Shown: positions 53,000 to 62,978, counted from the stretch's first letter. The stretch is DNA of 64,000 bases from an uncultured Prevotellaceae bacterium (GCA_902776195.1 CACYPF010000001.1:223578-287577); one strand, 5' to 3'. Program-made: numbers and translations. The notes: generated by a model not told the origin, from the sequence alone.

Positions 53000-53776
53000 A
53001 TGGCGATAACGAATATGGGAAATACGATTATAGCAGGTCCCTGTGTTATAGAATCCGCCGAGCTGCTGGATACTGTTGCGGCGAGACTGGTGGACATCAA
53101 CAAGAAACTGGGGACTGATATTATATTCAAAGCTTCGTTTGACAAAGCGAACCGCACCTCTATCAGCTCCTTTCGGGGACCTGGCATTGATAAAGGACTG
53201 CAAATGCTTTGCGATGTCAAAGAAAAGCACGGTCTTCGCCTGCTCACAGATATACATGAGGCATGGCAGGCTGGTCCTGTCGGACAAGTAGTGGATGTTA
53301 TCCAGATTCCAGCTTTTCTATGCAGACAGACTGACCTCTTGATTGCCGCTGCACGGACAGGGAAAACCGTCAATATCAAGAAAGCGCAATTCCTCAGTGG
53401 ACGGGACATGCGCTATCCGGTGGAGAAAGCCCGTGATGCAGGAGCCAAAGACATCTGGTTGACAGAGAGAGGGAACATGATGGGATATAATAATCTGGTA
53501 GTGGATTTCCGCAACATCCCTGACATGCTGGAGATTGTTCCGACTGTTATTATGGACTGTACTCATAGTGTACAGCGTCCCGGAGGAGCAGGAGGAAAGA
53601 CAGGAGGGGACAGACGCTACGTGCCACAGATGGCTATAGCGGCTAAAGCCTTTGGAGCCACAGGGTGGTTCTTTGAGGTACACCCCACCCCCGACAAGGG
53701 ACTAAGCGATGCCGCAAACATGCTGGAACTGGACAAGTTGGAATCACTTGTCGCAAAACTGATAGACAATGACTGA
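53000..53776 (+). CDS. kdsA: KdsA, 3-deoxy-D-manno-octulosonate 8-phosphate synthase
   Basis: 258 residues from the first ATG; an ATG five codons later (MGNTIIAGPC) is also plausible. It joins phosphoenolpyruvate and arabinose-5-phosphate to give KDO-8-phosphate for the lipopolysaccharide core. It is the metal-dependent type: Cys15, His189, Glu226 and Asp237 (GPCVIES, DCTHSVQ, FFEVHP, PDKGLSDA) have exactly the spacing (174, 37, 11) of the Aquifex enzyme's metal ligands. Enzymes of the E. coli type have Asn instead of the Cys. Its last 8 nt overlap kdsD, which supplies its substrate. Confidence 0.97.
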   Translation: MAITNMGNTIIAGPCVIESAELLDTVAARLVDINKKLGTDIIFKASFDKANRTSISSFRGPGIDKGLQMLCDVKEKHGLRLLTDIHEAWQAGPVGQVVDVIQIPAFLCRQTDLLIAAARTGKTVNIKKAQFLSGRDMRYPVEKARDAGAKDIWLTERGNMMGYNNLVVDFRNIPDMLEIVPTVIMDCTHSVQRPGGAGGKTGGDRRYVPQMAIAAKAFGATGWFFEVHPTPDKGLSDAANMLELDKLESLVAKLIDND

Positions 53777-54716
53777 TAAGGAGAACGCCATACAATGTAT
53801 CAAAGACGAGGCTCAGGCGGTACTTGACCTGATTGCCAAGATAGACGACAACTTTGACAAAGCGGTCGACTTAATTATGCATTGCAATGGCAAGGTGATT
53901 GTCACGGGTGTCGGGAAGAGTGGACATATCGGTGCAAAAATCGCAGCGACATTAGCATCAACGGGAACACCTTCCTTCTTCATCAACCCCCTGGACGTAT
54001 TCCACGGCGACCTTGGCGTGATGTCTAAAGGAGACGTCGTACTTGCCATCTCCAACTCAGGACAGACAGACGAGCTTCTGCGTTTCATCCCCATGGTGCT
54101 GCATATGGAAATCCCTATTATCGCCATGAGCGGTAACCCGCAGTCGCTATTGGCAAAATACTCCACCTGTCATCTGAATGTGAGTGTGGAGAAAGAGGCA
54201 TGTCCTCTGAACCTGGCTCCAACCAGCAGTACGACAGCAACACTGGTAATGGGGGATGCACTGGCTGTTGCACTGATGAACAAACGCCATTTCCAGCCAC
54301 AGGACTTTGCTCAGTTCCATCCTGGCGGTGAGTTAGGCAAACGACTGCTGACGACCGCACAAGACGTGATGATTACGGAGAATCTGCCAATCCTGACCCC
54401 AGAGATGCATCTGGGCGAGGCTATCATCCTTGTCAGCAAAGGTAAACTGGGACTGGGCGTAGCCATTGCCAATGACACCATTGCCGGCATGATCACGGAC
54501 GGTGACATCCGCAGGGCGATGGAGAAATGGAAGGCAGAGTTCTTTGACCGCACAGTGAGTGACGTCATGACCCTATCCCCCAAAACGGTCTCTCCGCAGA
54601 CCAAGATCTCCGAGATACAGAAAATCATGAATAAATACAAAATACATAATGTGCTTGTCACTGACGCCAATAACAGACTGTTAGGTATCGTAGACCGCTA
54701 TGCATGTATTTTATAA
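53769..54716 (+). CDS. kdsD: KdsD, arabinose-5-phosphate isomerase
   Basis: 315 residues, close to the family length. The SIS isomerase domain (about 30-175) shows GKVIVTGVGKSGHIGAKIAATLASTGTPSFF, HGDLGVMSKGDVVLAISNSGQTDEL and the conserved CPLNLAPTSSTTATLVMGDALAVALM. Two CBS domains follow (VMITENLPILTPEM..., VMTLSPKTVSPQT...). It converts ribulose-5-phosphate to arabinose-5-phosphate, the KdsA substrate, so the pair is a two-step KDO module. Overlaps kdsA by 8 nt; the hybrid-regulator gene begins 18 nt later. Confidence 0.96.
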   Translation: MTDKENAIQCIKDEAQAVLDLIAKIDDNFDKAVDLIMHCNGKVIVTGVGKSGHIGAKIAATLASTGTPSFFINPLDVFHGDLGVMSKGDVVLAISNSGQTDELLRFIPMVLHMEIPIIAMSGNPQSLLAKYSTCHLNVSVEKEACPLNLAPTSSTTATLVMGDALAVALMNKRHFQPQDFAQFHPGGELGKRLLTTAQDVMITENLPILTPEMHLGEAIILVSKGKLGLGVAIANDTIAGMITDGDIRRAMEKWKAEFFDRTVSDVMTLSPKTVSPQTKISEIQKIMNKYKIHNVLVTDANNRLLGIVDRYACIL

Positions 54717-54734
54717 CAGAAAACAAAACAGGTT

Positions 54735-57700
54735 ATGAAAGGACTGAAGAAAATACTATTAGTACTGATGCTTGCCCTGCCTCTTGCAGTAGCAGGCGTT
54801 TATCTGTTCAAGACATTAGACATTAAAGACGGTCTAACCAGTAGTCAGATTAACTGTATCCTGAAAGATGGTCGAGGATATATGTGGTTTGGAACACCTG
54901 CCGGTCTTTATCGGTATGACGGTTACACTTTCAGGAATTTCCAAAGTAACTCCAAAGACGGGTCTTCCCTACCCGACAGTTATATCCGTAGTATACAGGA
55001 AGCTTTAGATGGCAATCTTTGGATTCTCACTTCTGCCGGGTATTGCGTCTATCATCCTCAAACAGAGACATTTGAGCGTGACATGAAACAGATTTATGCC
55101 CGAATGGGAATTGAAGGACTGCCAAATGTCGTTTACTTCGACCGACATAAGAATTTATGGGCTGCTATTCCCAACAAAGGAGTCGTAGCCTATAACATGC
55201 AGCAACAACTACTTTATGAGTTTGGATACACAGACGACAGTCATGGAGTTCCACAAGGAAACATCTGTTCTATCGGAGAATGCCGTGACGGTGCCATTAT
55301 AGTCTATGAGGACGGTCGGATAGTATGCTGTGACATCATGCACCAGCAACATACGGTATGGGCTTCCGATCATGTCGCCCAACAACACTTGAGAAAGAGT
55401 TCCTCTTTAAAAGTTTTTGCAGATCAGTCAGACAACATCTGGCTCTATGGACAAGGAACTCTCATGCAGTATAATAAAAGCACCAACGTATGGGACACCT
55501 CTATAGGAAACAGCATAGGGCTGACCAATGTGTCGGCTGACCATAGTGTGAACGGCATGGCAAGTGACCAGAATGGAAACATCTGGATAGGAACGGATCG
55601 TATGGGACTTCTCAGAATGGACATGAACACCCATGCAATAGAATCTGTACAGCCGCATGATGGAAGAAACAATCAGTTGACACAAGAGACCATTGGTGTC
55701 CAAAGTGTATATGTAGACGATACCGACTTACTATGGATTGGAACGGAGAAGTCCGGTGTAGCATTCTATGGAGACAACATATACAAATTCCAATCCTCTT
55801 TCAATGGTGACATCACCGCCATTGCACAAGACATCGACGGAAATATCTGGTATGGGACAAGTGACAAAGGTGTCATCGGATATGAAGGACCGTTGGCAAG
55901 TCAGAAAGTCTCATGTATGGAAACCACTAACGAAGGAAGTCTGTGGGTGGGGTCTCGCCAGAATGGTTTGACCCGCATCAAGGATGGAACCACACATATC
56001 TTCTCAGCATCAAGAGATAGTATGAGGACCCTTATTGACGACCATATCAATGCACTGGCAAAGGATAACAGCGGTAATCTATGGATTGCCACTAATGGAG
56101 GATTACAGGTATATAATCCCAAAATGAACACGTTCTCCTCTTATACACGTGAGAACGGCATGCTGAATACCAACAATATCACCAGCCTATTTTATGGGAA
56201 AAACAACATACTGCTTATTGGAACTTCAGAAGGAATGATCTTACTGAACCTATCCAACAGGGAGAAGACGCTCTTGACCGGTAATTCTACCAATCTCAAG
56301 ACGTTCACCAACAACTACATCACCCAAGTGTTTGAAGACTCCAGAGGTTTGATATGGGTTGGTACGCGTGAAGGTCTGAATGTATACAACTCTGAAACAG
56401 ACTCGTTGAATTATATTACTGAGAAAAACGGACTTTGCAACAATTCCATATGCGGTATTACAGAAGACAAAAGCAGTAATATCTGGGTGACGACCAGTAA
56501 TGGTATCAGCCGTATCGTAGTTCAAAGAAACAGAGAAGAAGGGTCTTTCGGTTATGGTCTCTATAATTACGACACGAAAGACGGACTGCAAAGTAATGAG
56601 TTCAACACCGGCTCTATTCTTACCAAATCAGACGGTTCTGTTATTTTTGGAGGTCTATATGGTGTAAACTGGGTTCGCCAAGCCGCAAAAGAAGACCAGA
56701 ACAGCCTTCCTCGTGTCATGTTGACGCAATTGTTCATCGGTGAAGAGGAAATTCTTGTAGGACATGAATACGACAATAATGTGATTCTCCCGCAAGCCCT
56801 CAATGAGAGTAACAAAATCAGTTTGAAGAATAAACAAAACACCTTCACCATCAAGTTCGCCGCAGGAAACTACAACCAAGGTGAACGACTACAATTCATG
56901 TATTGGATGGAAGGTCGTGACCACGACTGGAGGAACGGCGATGCCTTGCTCCACGGAGTGAAGTTCCGCGATTTAAGCAGTGGAACCTACACCTTGCACG
57001 TGAAAGCTGTCAGCGCTGATGGTGCGGTAAGTAATCAAGAGCGTAAATTGGAGATTTACATTGAGCGCCCATGGTGGCTGACTTGGTGGATGCTTTCCGT
57101 TTATGTGCTTATTGCAATAGTAATTTTGATTATTTGGCGTTATGGCTATAAGAAACTCAAGAATTACATGACCAGAAAGCGTACCGTCGTTGATGAATTG
57201 AAACGTCAACGTGAGGAAATCAAGCTAACCAGTGACGAGCTACGACAGCCAATGGCGCGAATGACTACGATTATAGGGAATCTTGCCGAGAAAGAGAATG
57301 ACTTAGAAGGCCGGGAGCAGTTGAACTCCCTACACTTCCAGATGCTCCAAGTCATCACTCGCATTTCCGAAATGCAAACTATTCTGGAGAATCCAGAAGC
57401 TAAAGCAGAATCTACTGCAAAAGACCGTCTGGAGCTGAATGACCAAGGAGAAGTCAGTCTCCCCTCTATTGCTACATCTGAGCTTACAGCTACCATTCAG
57501 CCTCTGCGCTTAGATAAGAAGACGCAAAAATTCAATGTCGTCTTCATAGACAGTAATAAGGACTTTAACAATTTCATGAATGCCCACTTGCGCGAAGTTT
57601 ATGATTTCCACATATACGATGATATCAGGCTTGCCATTCCTGACATTGAGTCTATGAAAGCCGACCTGGTTATTTGTAAACAGGACATGAAACACATGAC

Positions 57701-58487
57701 AGGCAGTGAGCTCTGTAACCAACTCAAATCCAACCCACGCACACAGCAAATCAAGTTTGTTTTGATGACTGACACTGTGCTGACCCAGGAGATGATGAGC
57801 GACATGAACATCACCCTTGCCGCAGACGATTATATTGCCAAGCCATTCAATGTCCAAGAAGCTGTTATGCGCTTCAACAAACTGATGGGATTAGGTCCTG
57901 TCGAAATGGAACAGAATACCATCGAAGGACGTGAGACGCGTATGCTGGAAGGACGTAATGCCAGTATGACAACTGCGACAATGGTCTATGAGGACATCCC
58001 ACATGCTACCGATACGGCCAAGTCATCTGTTGAAGAAACAAAAGATGTCTCACAACAAACTGTTACAGAAAGTACTCCTGAGAAACAAGGTGGAGTCTTA
58101 GCCCAGCAGTTCTATGGTGAGGACGAGACCATTGGCAACTACTCAATGAGCAACCTGATGGACCGTCAGCTGATGAGGAACGTGGAGCAATATGTACTCC
58201 AAAATATGAGCAGAGGACAGATCAGTCTGGAAGAAATGGCATCTGCTATGGGTATGGGACGTGTTCCTTTCTTCCATAAGATCAGGAATATCACGGCCAA
58301 GACACCAGCTGAAGTCGTCCGTGACATCCGCTTAAAACACGCATGTGTGCTCTTAACCAAGACAAACATCAATATGAGTGAGCTTGCCATCAATATTGGA
58401 TTCTCTACTGCGGAGAATTTCATTAATATCTTCAAAGACAAATATGGCATGACACCACTTGAATACCGCTTAAAGAACAAGCAATAA
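54735..58487 (+). CDS. Degenerate hybrid two-component-like regulator (HTCS without kinase)
   Basis: 1250 residues, shorter than usual HTCS (about 1300-1450). Order: membrane segment (6-24); two-component propeller repeats (about 30-690: GYMWFGTPAGLYRYDG, NIWIGTDRMGLLRMD, LIWVGTREGLNVYN); Y_Y_Y domain (about 700-775); transmembrane helix (about 780-805); DHp-like helices (820-885); receiver-like domain (933-1045); AraC helix-turn-helix (about 1150-1250). The H-box reads SDELRQP, with Asp834 where SHELRTP has the phospho-His. No ATP-binding domain exists between the DHp helices and the receiver. The receiver's phospho-Asp site reads DLVICKQDM, with Lys982 at the aspartate position, though the conserved Lys1036 (AKPF) remains. 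It therefore cannot signal by phosphotransfer but retains sensing and DNA binding. Encoded between kdsD and a cardiolipin synthase-like gene (18-nt and 1-nt gaps). Confidence 0.85.
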   Translation: MKGLKKILLVLMLALPLAVAGVYLFKTLDIKDGLTSSQINCILKDGRGYMWFGTPAGLYRYDGYTFRNFQSNSKDGSSLPDSYIRSIQEALDGNLWILTSAGYCVYHPQTETFERDMKQIYARMGIEGLPNVVYFDRHKNLWAAIPNKGVVAYNMQQQLLYEFGYTDDSHGVPQGNICSIGECRDGAIIVYEDGRIVCCDIMHQQHTVWASDHVAQQHLRKSSSLKVFADQSDNIWLYGQGTLMQYNKSTNVWDTSIGNSIGLTNVSADHSVNGMASDQNGNIWIGTDRMGLLRMDMNTHAIESVQPHDGRNNQLTQETIGVQSVYVDDTDLLWIGTEKSGVAFYGDNIYKFQSSFNGDITAIAQDIDGNIWYGTSDKGVIGYEGPLASQKVSCMETTNEGSLWVGSRQNGLTRIKDGTTHIFSASRDSMRTLIDDHINALAKDNSGNLWIATNGGLQVYNPKMNTFSSYTRENGMLNTNNITSLFYGKNNILLIGTSEGMILLNLSNREKTLLTGNSTNLKTFTNNYITQVFEDSRGLIWVGTREGLNVYNSETDSLNYITEKNGLCNNSICGITEDKSSNIWVTTSNGISRIVVQRNREEGSFGYGLYNYDTKDGLQSNEFNTGSILTKSDGSVIFGGLYGVNWVRQAAKEDQNSLPRVMLTQLFIGEEEILVGHEYDNNVILPQALNESNKISLKNKQNTFTIKFAAGNYNQGERLQFMYWMEGRDHDWRNGDALLHGVKFRDLSSGTYTLHVKAVSADGAVSNQERKLEIYIERPWWLTWWMLSVYVLIAIVILIIWRYGYKKLKNYMTRKRTVVDELKRQREEIKLTSDELRQPMARMTTIIGNLAEKENDLEGREQLNSLHFQMLQVITRISEMQTILENPEAKAESTAKDRLELNDQGEVSLPSIATSELTATIQPLRLDKKTQKFNVVFIDSNKDFNNFMNAHLREVYDFHIYDDIRLAIPDIESMKADLVICKQDMKHMTGSELCNQLKSNPRTQQIKFVLMTDTVLTQEMMSDMNITLAADDYIAKPFNVQEAVMRFNKLMGLGPVEMEQNTIEGRETRMLEGRNASMTTATMVYEDIPHATDTAKSSVEETKDVSQQTVTESTPEKQGGVLAQQFYGEDETIGNYSMSNLMDRQLMRNVEQYVLQNMSRGQISLEEMASAMGMGRVPFFHKIRNITAKTPAEVVRDIRLKHACVLLTKTNINMSELAINIGFSTAENFINIFKDKYGMTPLEYRLKNKQ

Positions 58488-58488
58488 T

Positions 58489-59748
58489 ATGATGCGAATT
58501 CTTTTATCCGCCTTATTGGTTCTCTTAACACTATCAGCGAGCGCTCAGACGAGTGACTCGCTGATTGTCCAAACACTACGCTCTAAGAAGATTCGGTTCT
58601 CTGACAACAACAGTGTAACGCTTCTGATGTCGGGACAAGAGAAGTTCGATGACATGTTCAAGGCTATCCGGCAGGCTAAGAGCAGTGTACACCTGGAGTA
58701 TTTCAATTTCCGCAATGACTCTATTGCTTCCTTGCTCTTCGATATTCTCCGAGAGAAACGGAAGGAAGGGGTGGAGATCAGAGCGATGTTTGACGGTTTC
58801 GGCAATGACTCCAATAACCAGCCACTCAAGAAACATCACCTGAAGGCATTGCGTGACGACAGTATCAATATTGTGGAATATGACCCGATCCGCTTTCCTT
58901 GGATCAATAAGATATTCGGACGTGACCACCGTAAGATAGTAGTCATTGACGGACAGATAGCCTATACTGGTGGGATGAATGTCGCCGACTATTACATCAA
59001 AGGAACTCCGCAAGTTGGGGAATGGCGTGATATGCACTGCCGCATAGAGGGAGATGCCGTCAATGAGTTACAGAAGATTTTCATTAGGATATGGAACCGG
59101 GTGACCGGTGAGAATGTGCATGGCATCAAGTACTACCGCGGCGGTACCATGACCCGCTTTGAGGGATTGAAACCCGATACGACATCCACCGCAGGGAGAA
59201 AGATGGTAGGCATTATTACCCGTGAGCCTTATCTGACCCCAAAGATCATGCGTGAGTTTTACATTAGCGCGATCAACGAGGCTCAAGACTCCATCAAGAT
59301 CATCAACCCCTACTTCACCCTGATACCCAAAGTCACAAGAGCACTGACCAGGGCTATCAAACGAGGGGTAAAGGTGGAAATCATGCAATCGGCAAAGAGT
59401 GACATACCCCTTACACCGGACTGCGCCTATTATCAGGCACACAAACTGATGAAACGGGGAGCCATCGTATGGATGTATCAGCCCGGTTTCCACCATTCTA
59501 AGATCATGATGGTGGACGGACGTTTTTGTACGATAGGCAGTACCAATCTAGATGCCCGCAGCTTGCGGTGTGACTTCGAGCAAAACGCTGTCATCATTGA
59601 CAAGGAGACCACTAAGGAGTTAGACGACATGTTTGACCGGGACACCAAGAAGAGTTTCCTGTTAACGGAGGAATCATGGGATCAGTTCCGCACCCCGTGG
59701 CAGAAGTTCCGTGGATGGTTCGCCCACCTTTTAGCCCCATTCTTGTAA
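58489..59748 (+). CDS. cls: Secreted phospholipase D-superfamily protein, cardiolipin synthase-like
   Basis: 419 residues. Two HKD motifs: His147-x-Lys149...Asp154 (DHRKIVVIDG, then TGGMN) and His336-x-Lys338...Asp343 (HHSKIMMVDG, then GSTNLD), which together form one active site. Cardiolipin synthases usually start with two membrane helices; here there is instead a short cleavable-looking signal (MMRILLSALLVLLTLSASAQ), so the enzyme should be periplasmic or outer-membrane attached. It joins two phosphatidylglycerols or hydrolyses phospholipid. Begins one base after the regulator gene and ends 4 nt before the acyltransferase, so all are probably co-transcribed. Confidence 0.85.
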   Translation: MMRILLSALLVLLTLSASAQTSDSLIVQTLRSKKIRFSDNNSVTLLMSGQEKFDDMFKAIRQAKSSVHLEYFNFRNDSIASLLFDILREKRKEGVEIRAMFDGFGNDSNNQPLKKHHLKALRDDSINIVEYDPIRFPWINKIFGRDHRKIVVIDGQIAYTGGMNVADYYIKGTPQVGEWRDMHCRIEGDAVNELQKIFIRIWNRVTGENVHGIKYYRGGTMTRFEGLKPDTTSTAGRKMVGIITREPYLTPKIMREFYISAINEAQDSIKIINPYFTLIPKVTRALTRAIKRGVKVEIMQSAKSDIPLTPDCAYYQAHKLMKRGAIVWMYQPGFHHSKIMMVDGRFCTIGSTNLDARSLRCDFEQNAVIIDKETTKELDDMFDRDTKKSFLLTEESWDQFRTPWQKFRGWFAHLLAPFL

Positions 59749-59752
59749 TCTT

Positions 59753-60871
59753 ATGCAACGCAACACCGTCATCTCAATCTGTAAGGCACTCGCCATTATC
59801 CTGATGGTGATAGGACATGCTGACGCACCGGATGTAGTCAGTGCTTTCCTGTACGAATTCCACATGCCGGTATTCTTCATCACGGCAGGCTATTTCTTTT
59901 CACTCCGTTATCTCAATGACGAGGCAACCTTCGTAAAGAAGCGCATCAAGGGACTCTACATTCCATTCCTGACATGGGCAGTATTTTTTCTCCTTATCCA
60001 TAACTGGATGTTCGACCTCGGCATCCTCAATGAGCAATACGGAAACTGGAGCGGTGGTGTGACCCACCCTTACTCATGGCATCAGATGCAACAGAACTTA
60101 TGGACGATGGTTACAGCAATGGGGGGCTACGACCAATTCCTATGTGGAGCGTTCTGGTTCTTCCGTGGACTCCTGGTAGCAAGTATCGCATACCTTATTA
60201 TATATAAGGGACTGAACACCATCACCGGGAACATCACGAAATTAGCACCTCATAAAGAGACCATAGTCCCCATAGGAGTCTGTGTCTGTATGTTATTACT
60301 TGCCGCATGGAAAACCGCAGAAGGACTTCGCATCATCACGCTGATCCAAGGAGGCTACCGGGAGATCATGGGTACTTTCTTCTTCGGTTGCGGGTTCCTG
60401 TTCCGCAAATGGGAACAACATTACAAGATATCCTGGTGGACGACCCTTCTATTCGCCGTTATTGTTTACCTCTTCTCCCAATATCTGACGGCTAACATGA
60501 ACTGGCGTTCCTCTTTCATCCAGTTTATCTCCTTACCCGTTCCCGCTATCTGCGGTTTCCTTATGACTTACAATATCGCACATTACCTGAATAAGCATGA
60601 GGGAATCGTCAAGCGCTTTCTTGTCTACTGTGGTGACAACACCTTACCCATCTTCGTCTTCCATATCATCAGCTATAAGGTTGTCAGCCTCATCAAGATA
60701 TGGTATTATGACTTGGACTTTGCACAGATTGGCTGTCACATGGTCATCCACGACCATGCCAAGGAAGACTGTTTTTGGATACTTTATACGATTGCGGGAG
60801 TGGGTATTCCACTTGGATGGACATGGTGTTACCGACGTATCAAGACAAGACTGCAGCCTCCATCAATTTGA
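59753..60871 (+). CDS. Acyltransferase-3 family membrane protein
   Basis: 372 residues, about ten membrane helices. The family's N-terminal motif appears as SICKALAIILMVIGHADAPDVVSAF, followed by FHMPVFFITAGYFF and KKRIKGLYIPFLTW. The motifs include the conserved active His (VIGH). Members O-acylate cell-surface glycans such as lipopolysaccharide, capsule or peptidoglycan; the acceptor is not predictable. It follows the PLD gene by 4 nt, at the end of a run beginning with KDO synthesis, which makes lipopolysaccharide or a related glycan a reasonable target. The 3' end overlaps the convergent TPR gene by 32 nt. Confidence 0.85.
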   Translation: MQRNTVISICKALAIILMVIGHADAPDVVSAFLYEFHMPVFFITAGYFFSLRYLNDEATFVKKRIKGLYIPFLTWAVFFLLIHNWMFDLGILNEQYGNWSGGVTHPYSWHQMQQNLWTMVTAMGGYDQFLCGAFWFFRGLLVASIAYLIIYKGLNTITGNITKLAPHKETIVPIGVCVCMLLLAAWKTAEGLRIITLIQGGYREIMGTFFFGCGFLFRKWEQHYKISWWTTLLFAVIVYLFSQYLTANMNWRSSFIQFISLPVPAICGFLMTYNIAHYLNKHEGIVKRFLVYCGDNTLPIFVFHIISYKVVSLIKIWYYDLDFAQIGCHMVIHDHAKEDCFWILYTIAGVGIPLGWTWCYRRIKTRLQPPSI

Positions 60872-62978
60872 TCTGAGTGCTACTGATGCCATACTCTTCC
60901 AATAGACGGTAGTCAAACAACAGGAAGCTCTTATCTTCCTCATAGGGTCCCGCATTTTTTCTGAAACAGTTGACAGCCTCGTCTATCCTGCCTGAGAACC
61001 AGCAGCAATAAGCATAATTATGCCAGTCGTCATCCATAGGATTCTCCATAGCGGTAAGTCTCTGGTAGATTTTATCAGCCTGCTCCAACTGATGATTGCA
61101 AAGAAGAGCCCAACCCAGGACACGGGTCACACGGTCATTATCGGGTTGCTCATAATTCAATCGGTACAATAGCTTCAAAGCCTCTTCGAAATCTTCTGTC
61201 TTAACAAGACAGACCGCCTTATTCAACAGATAGGTAGCGTTATCAGGATGCAGCAACAATAATTCATCGTAAGTGTCCATTGCCTCATCAAAAAGTCCGG
61301 ACTCAAACAACTTACGAGCCTTACCCCTCAAGGCTCTCTCATTCTGAGGTTCCAACTCTAAAGCTTGATCATATAACTCATTCCATATATAATATTGTAC
61401 CGAGCGATGATCGTCACTATACGAGTCCAGCAAGCGCACGGCAGGCTCATCCATCTTCTTGCGTTTCAACAACCGGACGACTTGGTCTTTATAAGGCTCC
61501 AGGGGAGAGCCTTTAAAAAGCCACAGACTGAAGAACTCACAGGCACCAAGATCAACAGAAGTGGTATTAAAGGGATTCACAAACTCATTACGACTTGGAA
61601 ACAGTCGATAGAAACGATAGAGATCCATCAGGTAGGCACGCCGAATGAAAGCTGGAGTGTCCAACTCGTCTTCAGGAACTTCTCCCATCGTCGCCTCACC
61701 CCGTTGCATTAAATTCCGCAGATTCTCCGGTATATGATCGAAAACCTGTTGGAAGGCGATGATGAACGAATACTTGTCACTATTGCAGAAAGGTCCTGCC
61801 TTCATCATTCTCTCCACAAATTTATTCCCTTGCATCCTGTTGACGAAGTGCTTGATGTCTGGATGCTGAAGATAAAAAGGAACAAACCAGTTGCTGATAT
61901 CATAAAAGAAAGGGAAACGCTTCATCTGCGAGAAACCACCGAAATAAATATCCGACCCCTGCTTCTGCATGTCCATCATACGACCGAAGGTGGACTCCAA
62001 CTTCTCCATCCGCTGCTCTGATGCCTCAGGATGAAGGATATCCTCCATCGGATCGTCTTCTTTTTCCTCAATGCTGAACGGACCGATCTTCAAGTTGTTG
62101 TTCTTGATAAGGTCTGGCATTATCTCTTTCTGGATGGTATTTGTATCCTTTTCCGCATTCAGACAATACACCAGCTGCATCTGCAGTTCCGTCAGTTCCT
62201 CACAAACAGTCTTAGAAGAAAGGAGCGATGTCACCAACTCCTCCTGCTCCGGGTATATCTCACGGACACTCTCTCTTAGTGACAATGCCCATCCTACCAA
62301 GGCACGCTGCCGTACAGCGACCTCCTGGGAACGACGGTAAACATTCACCAGCACACGGAATTTCACGATGTCGTACTGGTTCAACAATGACAAGGTGACG
62401 GCAGAAACCAATAACTGCTGGTCGTTACTATCAATAGTAGGAGAAATCAATAGCTCCTCGAAATCATTCCCCACTCCATCAGTCCACATCCGGGATGTCA
62501 GCACATAGCAAAACAGATTGTTCACCGCAGTCTGATGGTCCTTGTAAAGCTGTTCGCTCTTCTCCTGACGGGTATGCTCAGGCTCCAATTCCATCATGGC
62601 GATATTGCTAATGAACCCCTCCATCTCTTTACGGATATCCGTCAACGACCAGTCTTTCCTTTCCATCCGCACCCGGTTATGGATACCCGACAGCGTAGGG
62701 TACTGACGCAACCGGTGATACAGGGCGACATTGGCATAAAGCACATACACCCGCTGAAGGAGATGGTGATACAGCTGATCCAACTGGGGATCATTAACGC
62801 CACGACGCCAGTAGTCCCTCATCAACTCATATTCCGCCTTGATACCATTAAGCCGCTCTAATGTCTGCTGCTGCGGGTAAGCGGCAAGATAGGTCTCCAT
62901 CTCAGCAATTGCCAATCCGACATTGCCTTTGCGCAACTTCTCAGCGACTCTGTATAGTTGTTGTTCTGTACCTGTCAT
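60840..62978 (-). CDS. Large cytoplasmic TPR protein, function unknown
   Basis: 712 residues from the ATG at 62978; the frame also opens with GTG at 62981. No signal peptide or membrane helix. The N-terminal half is helical and mostly charged, with a conserved-looking Glu/Asp-rich break (EEKEDDPMEDILHPEASEQR) near residue 310. The C-terminal third has clear tetratricopeptide repeats (FDEAMDTYDELLLLHPDNATYLLNKAVCL, FEEALKLLYRLNYEQPDN, LEQADKIYQRL, IDEAVNCFRKNAG). Such proteins are frequent in Bacteroidales but have no assigned function. Start overlaps the stop of the substrate-binding lipoprotein by 1 nt (TGATG), so the two are co-translated. Confidence 0.75.
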   Translation of the reverse strand: MTGTEQQLYRVAEKLRKGNVGLAIAEMETYLAAYPQQQTLERLNGIKAEYELMRDYWRRGVNDPQLDQLYHHLLQRVYVLYANVALYHRLRQYPTLSGIHNRVRMERKDWSLTDIRKEMEGFISNIAMMELEPEHTRQEKSEQLYKDHQTAVNNLFCYVLTSRMWTDGVGNDFEELLISPTIDSNDQQLLVSAVTLSLLNQYDIVKFRVLVNVYRRSQEVAVRQRALVGWALSLRESVREIYPEQEELVTSLLSSKTVCEELTELQMQLVYCLNAEKDTNTIQKEIMPDLIKNNNLKIGPFSIEEKEDDPMEDILHPEASEQRMEKLESTFGRMMDMQKQGSDIYFGGFSQMKRFPFFYDISNWFVPFYLQHPDIKHFVNRMQGNKFVERMMKAGPFCNSDKYSFIIAFQQVFDHIPENLRNLMQRGEATMGEVPEDELDTPAFIRRAYLMDLYRFYRLFPSRNEFVNPFNTTSVDLGACEFFSLWLFKGSPLEPYKDQVVRLLKRKKMDEPAVRLLDSYSDDHRSVQYYIWNELYDQALELEPQNERALRGKARKLFESGLFDEAMDTYDELLLLHPDNATYLLNKAVCLVKTEDFEEALKLLYRLNYEQPDNDRVTRVLGWALLCNHQLEQADKIYQRLTAMENPMDDDWHNYAYCCWFSGRIDEAVNCFRKNAGPYEEDKSFLLFDYRLLEEYGISSTQIKLMEAAVLS

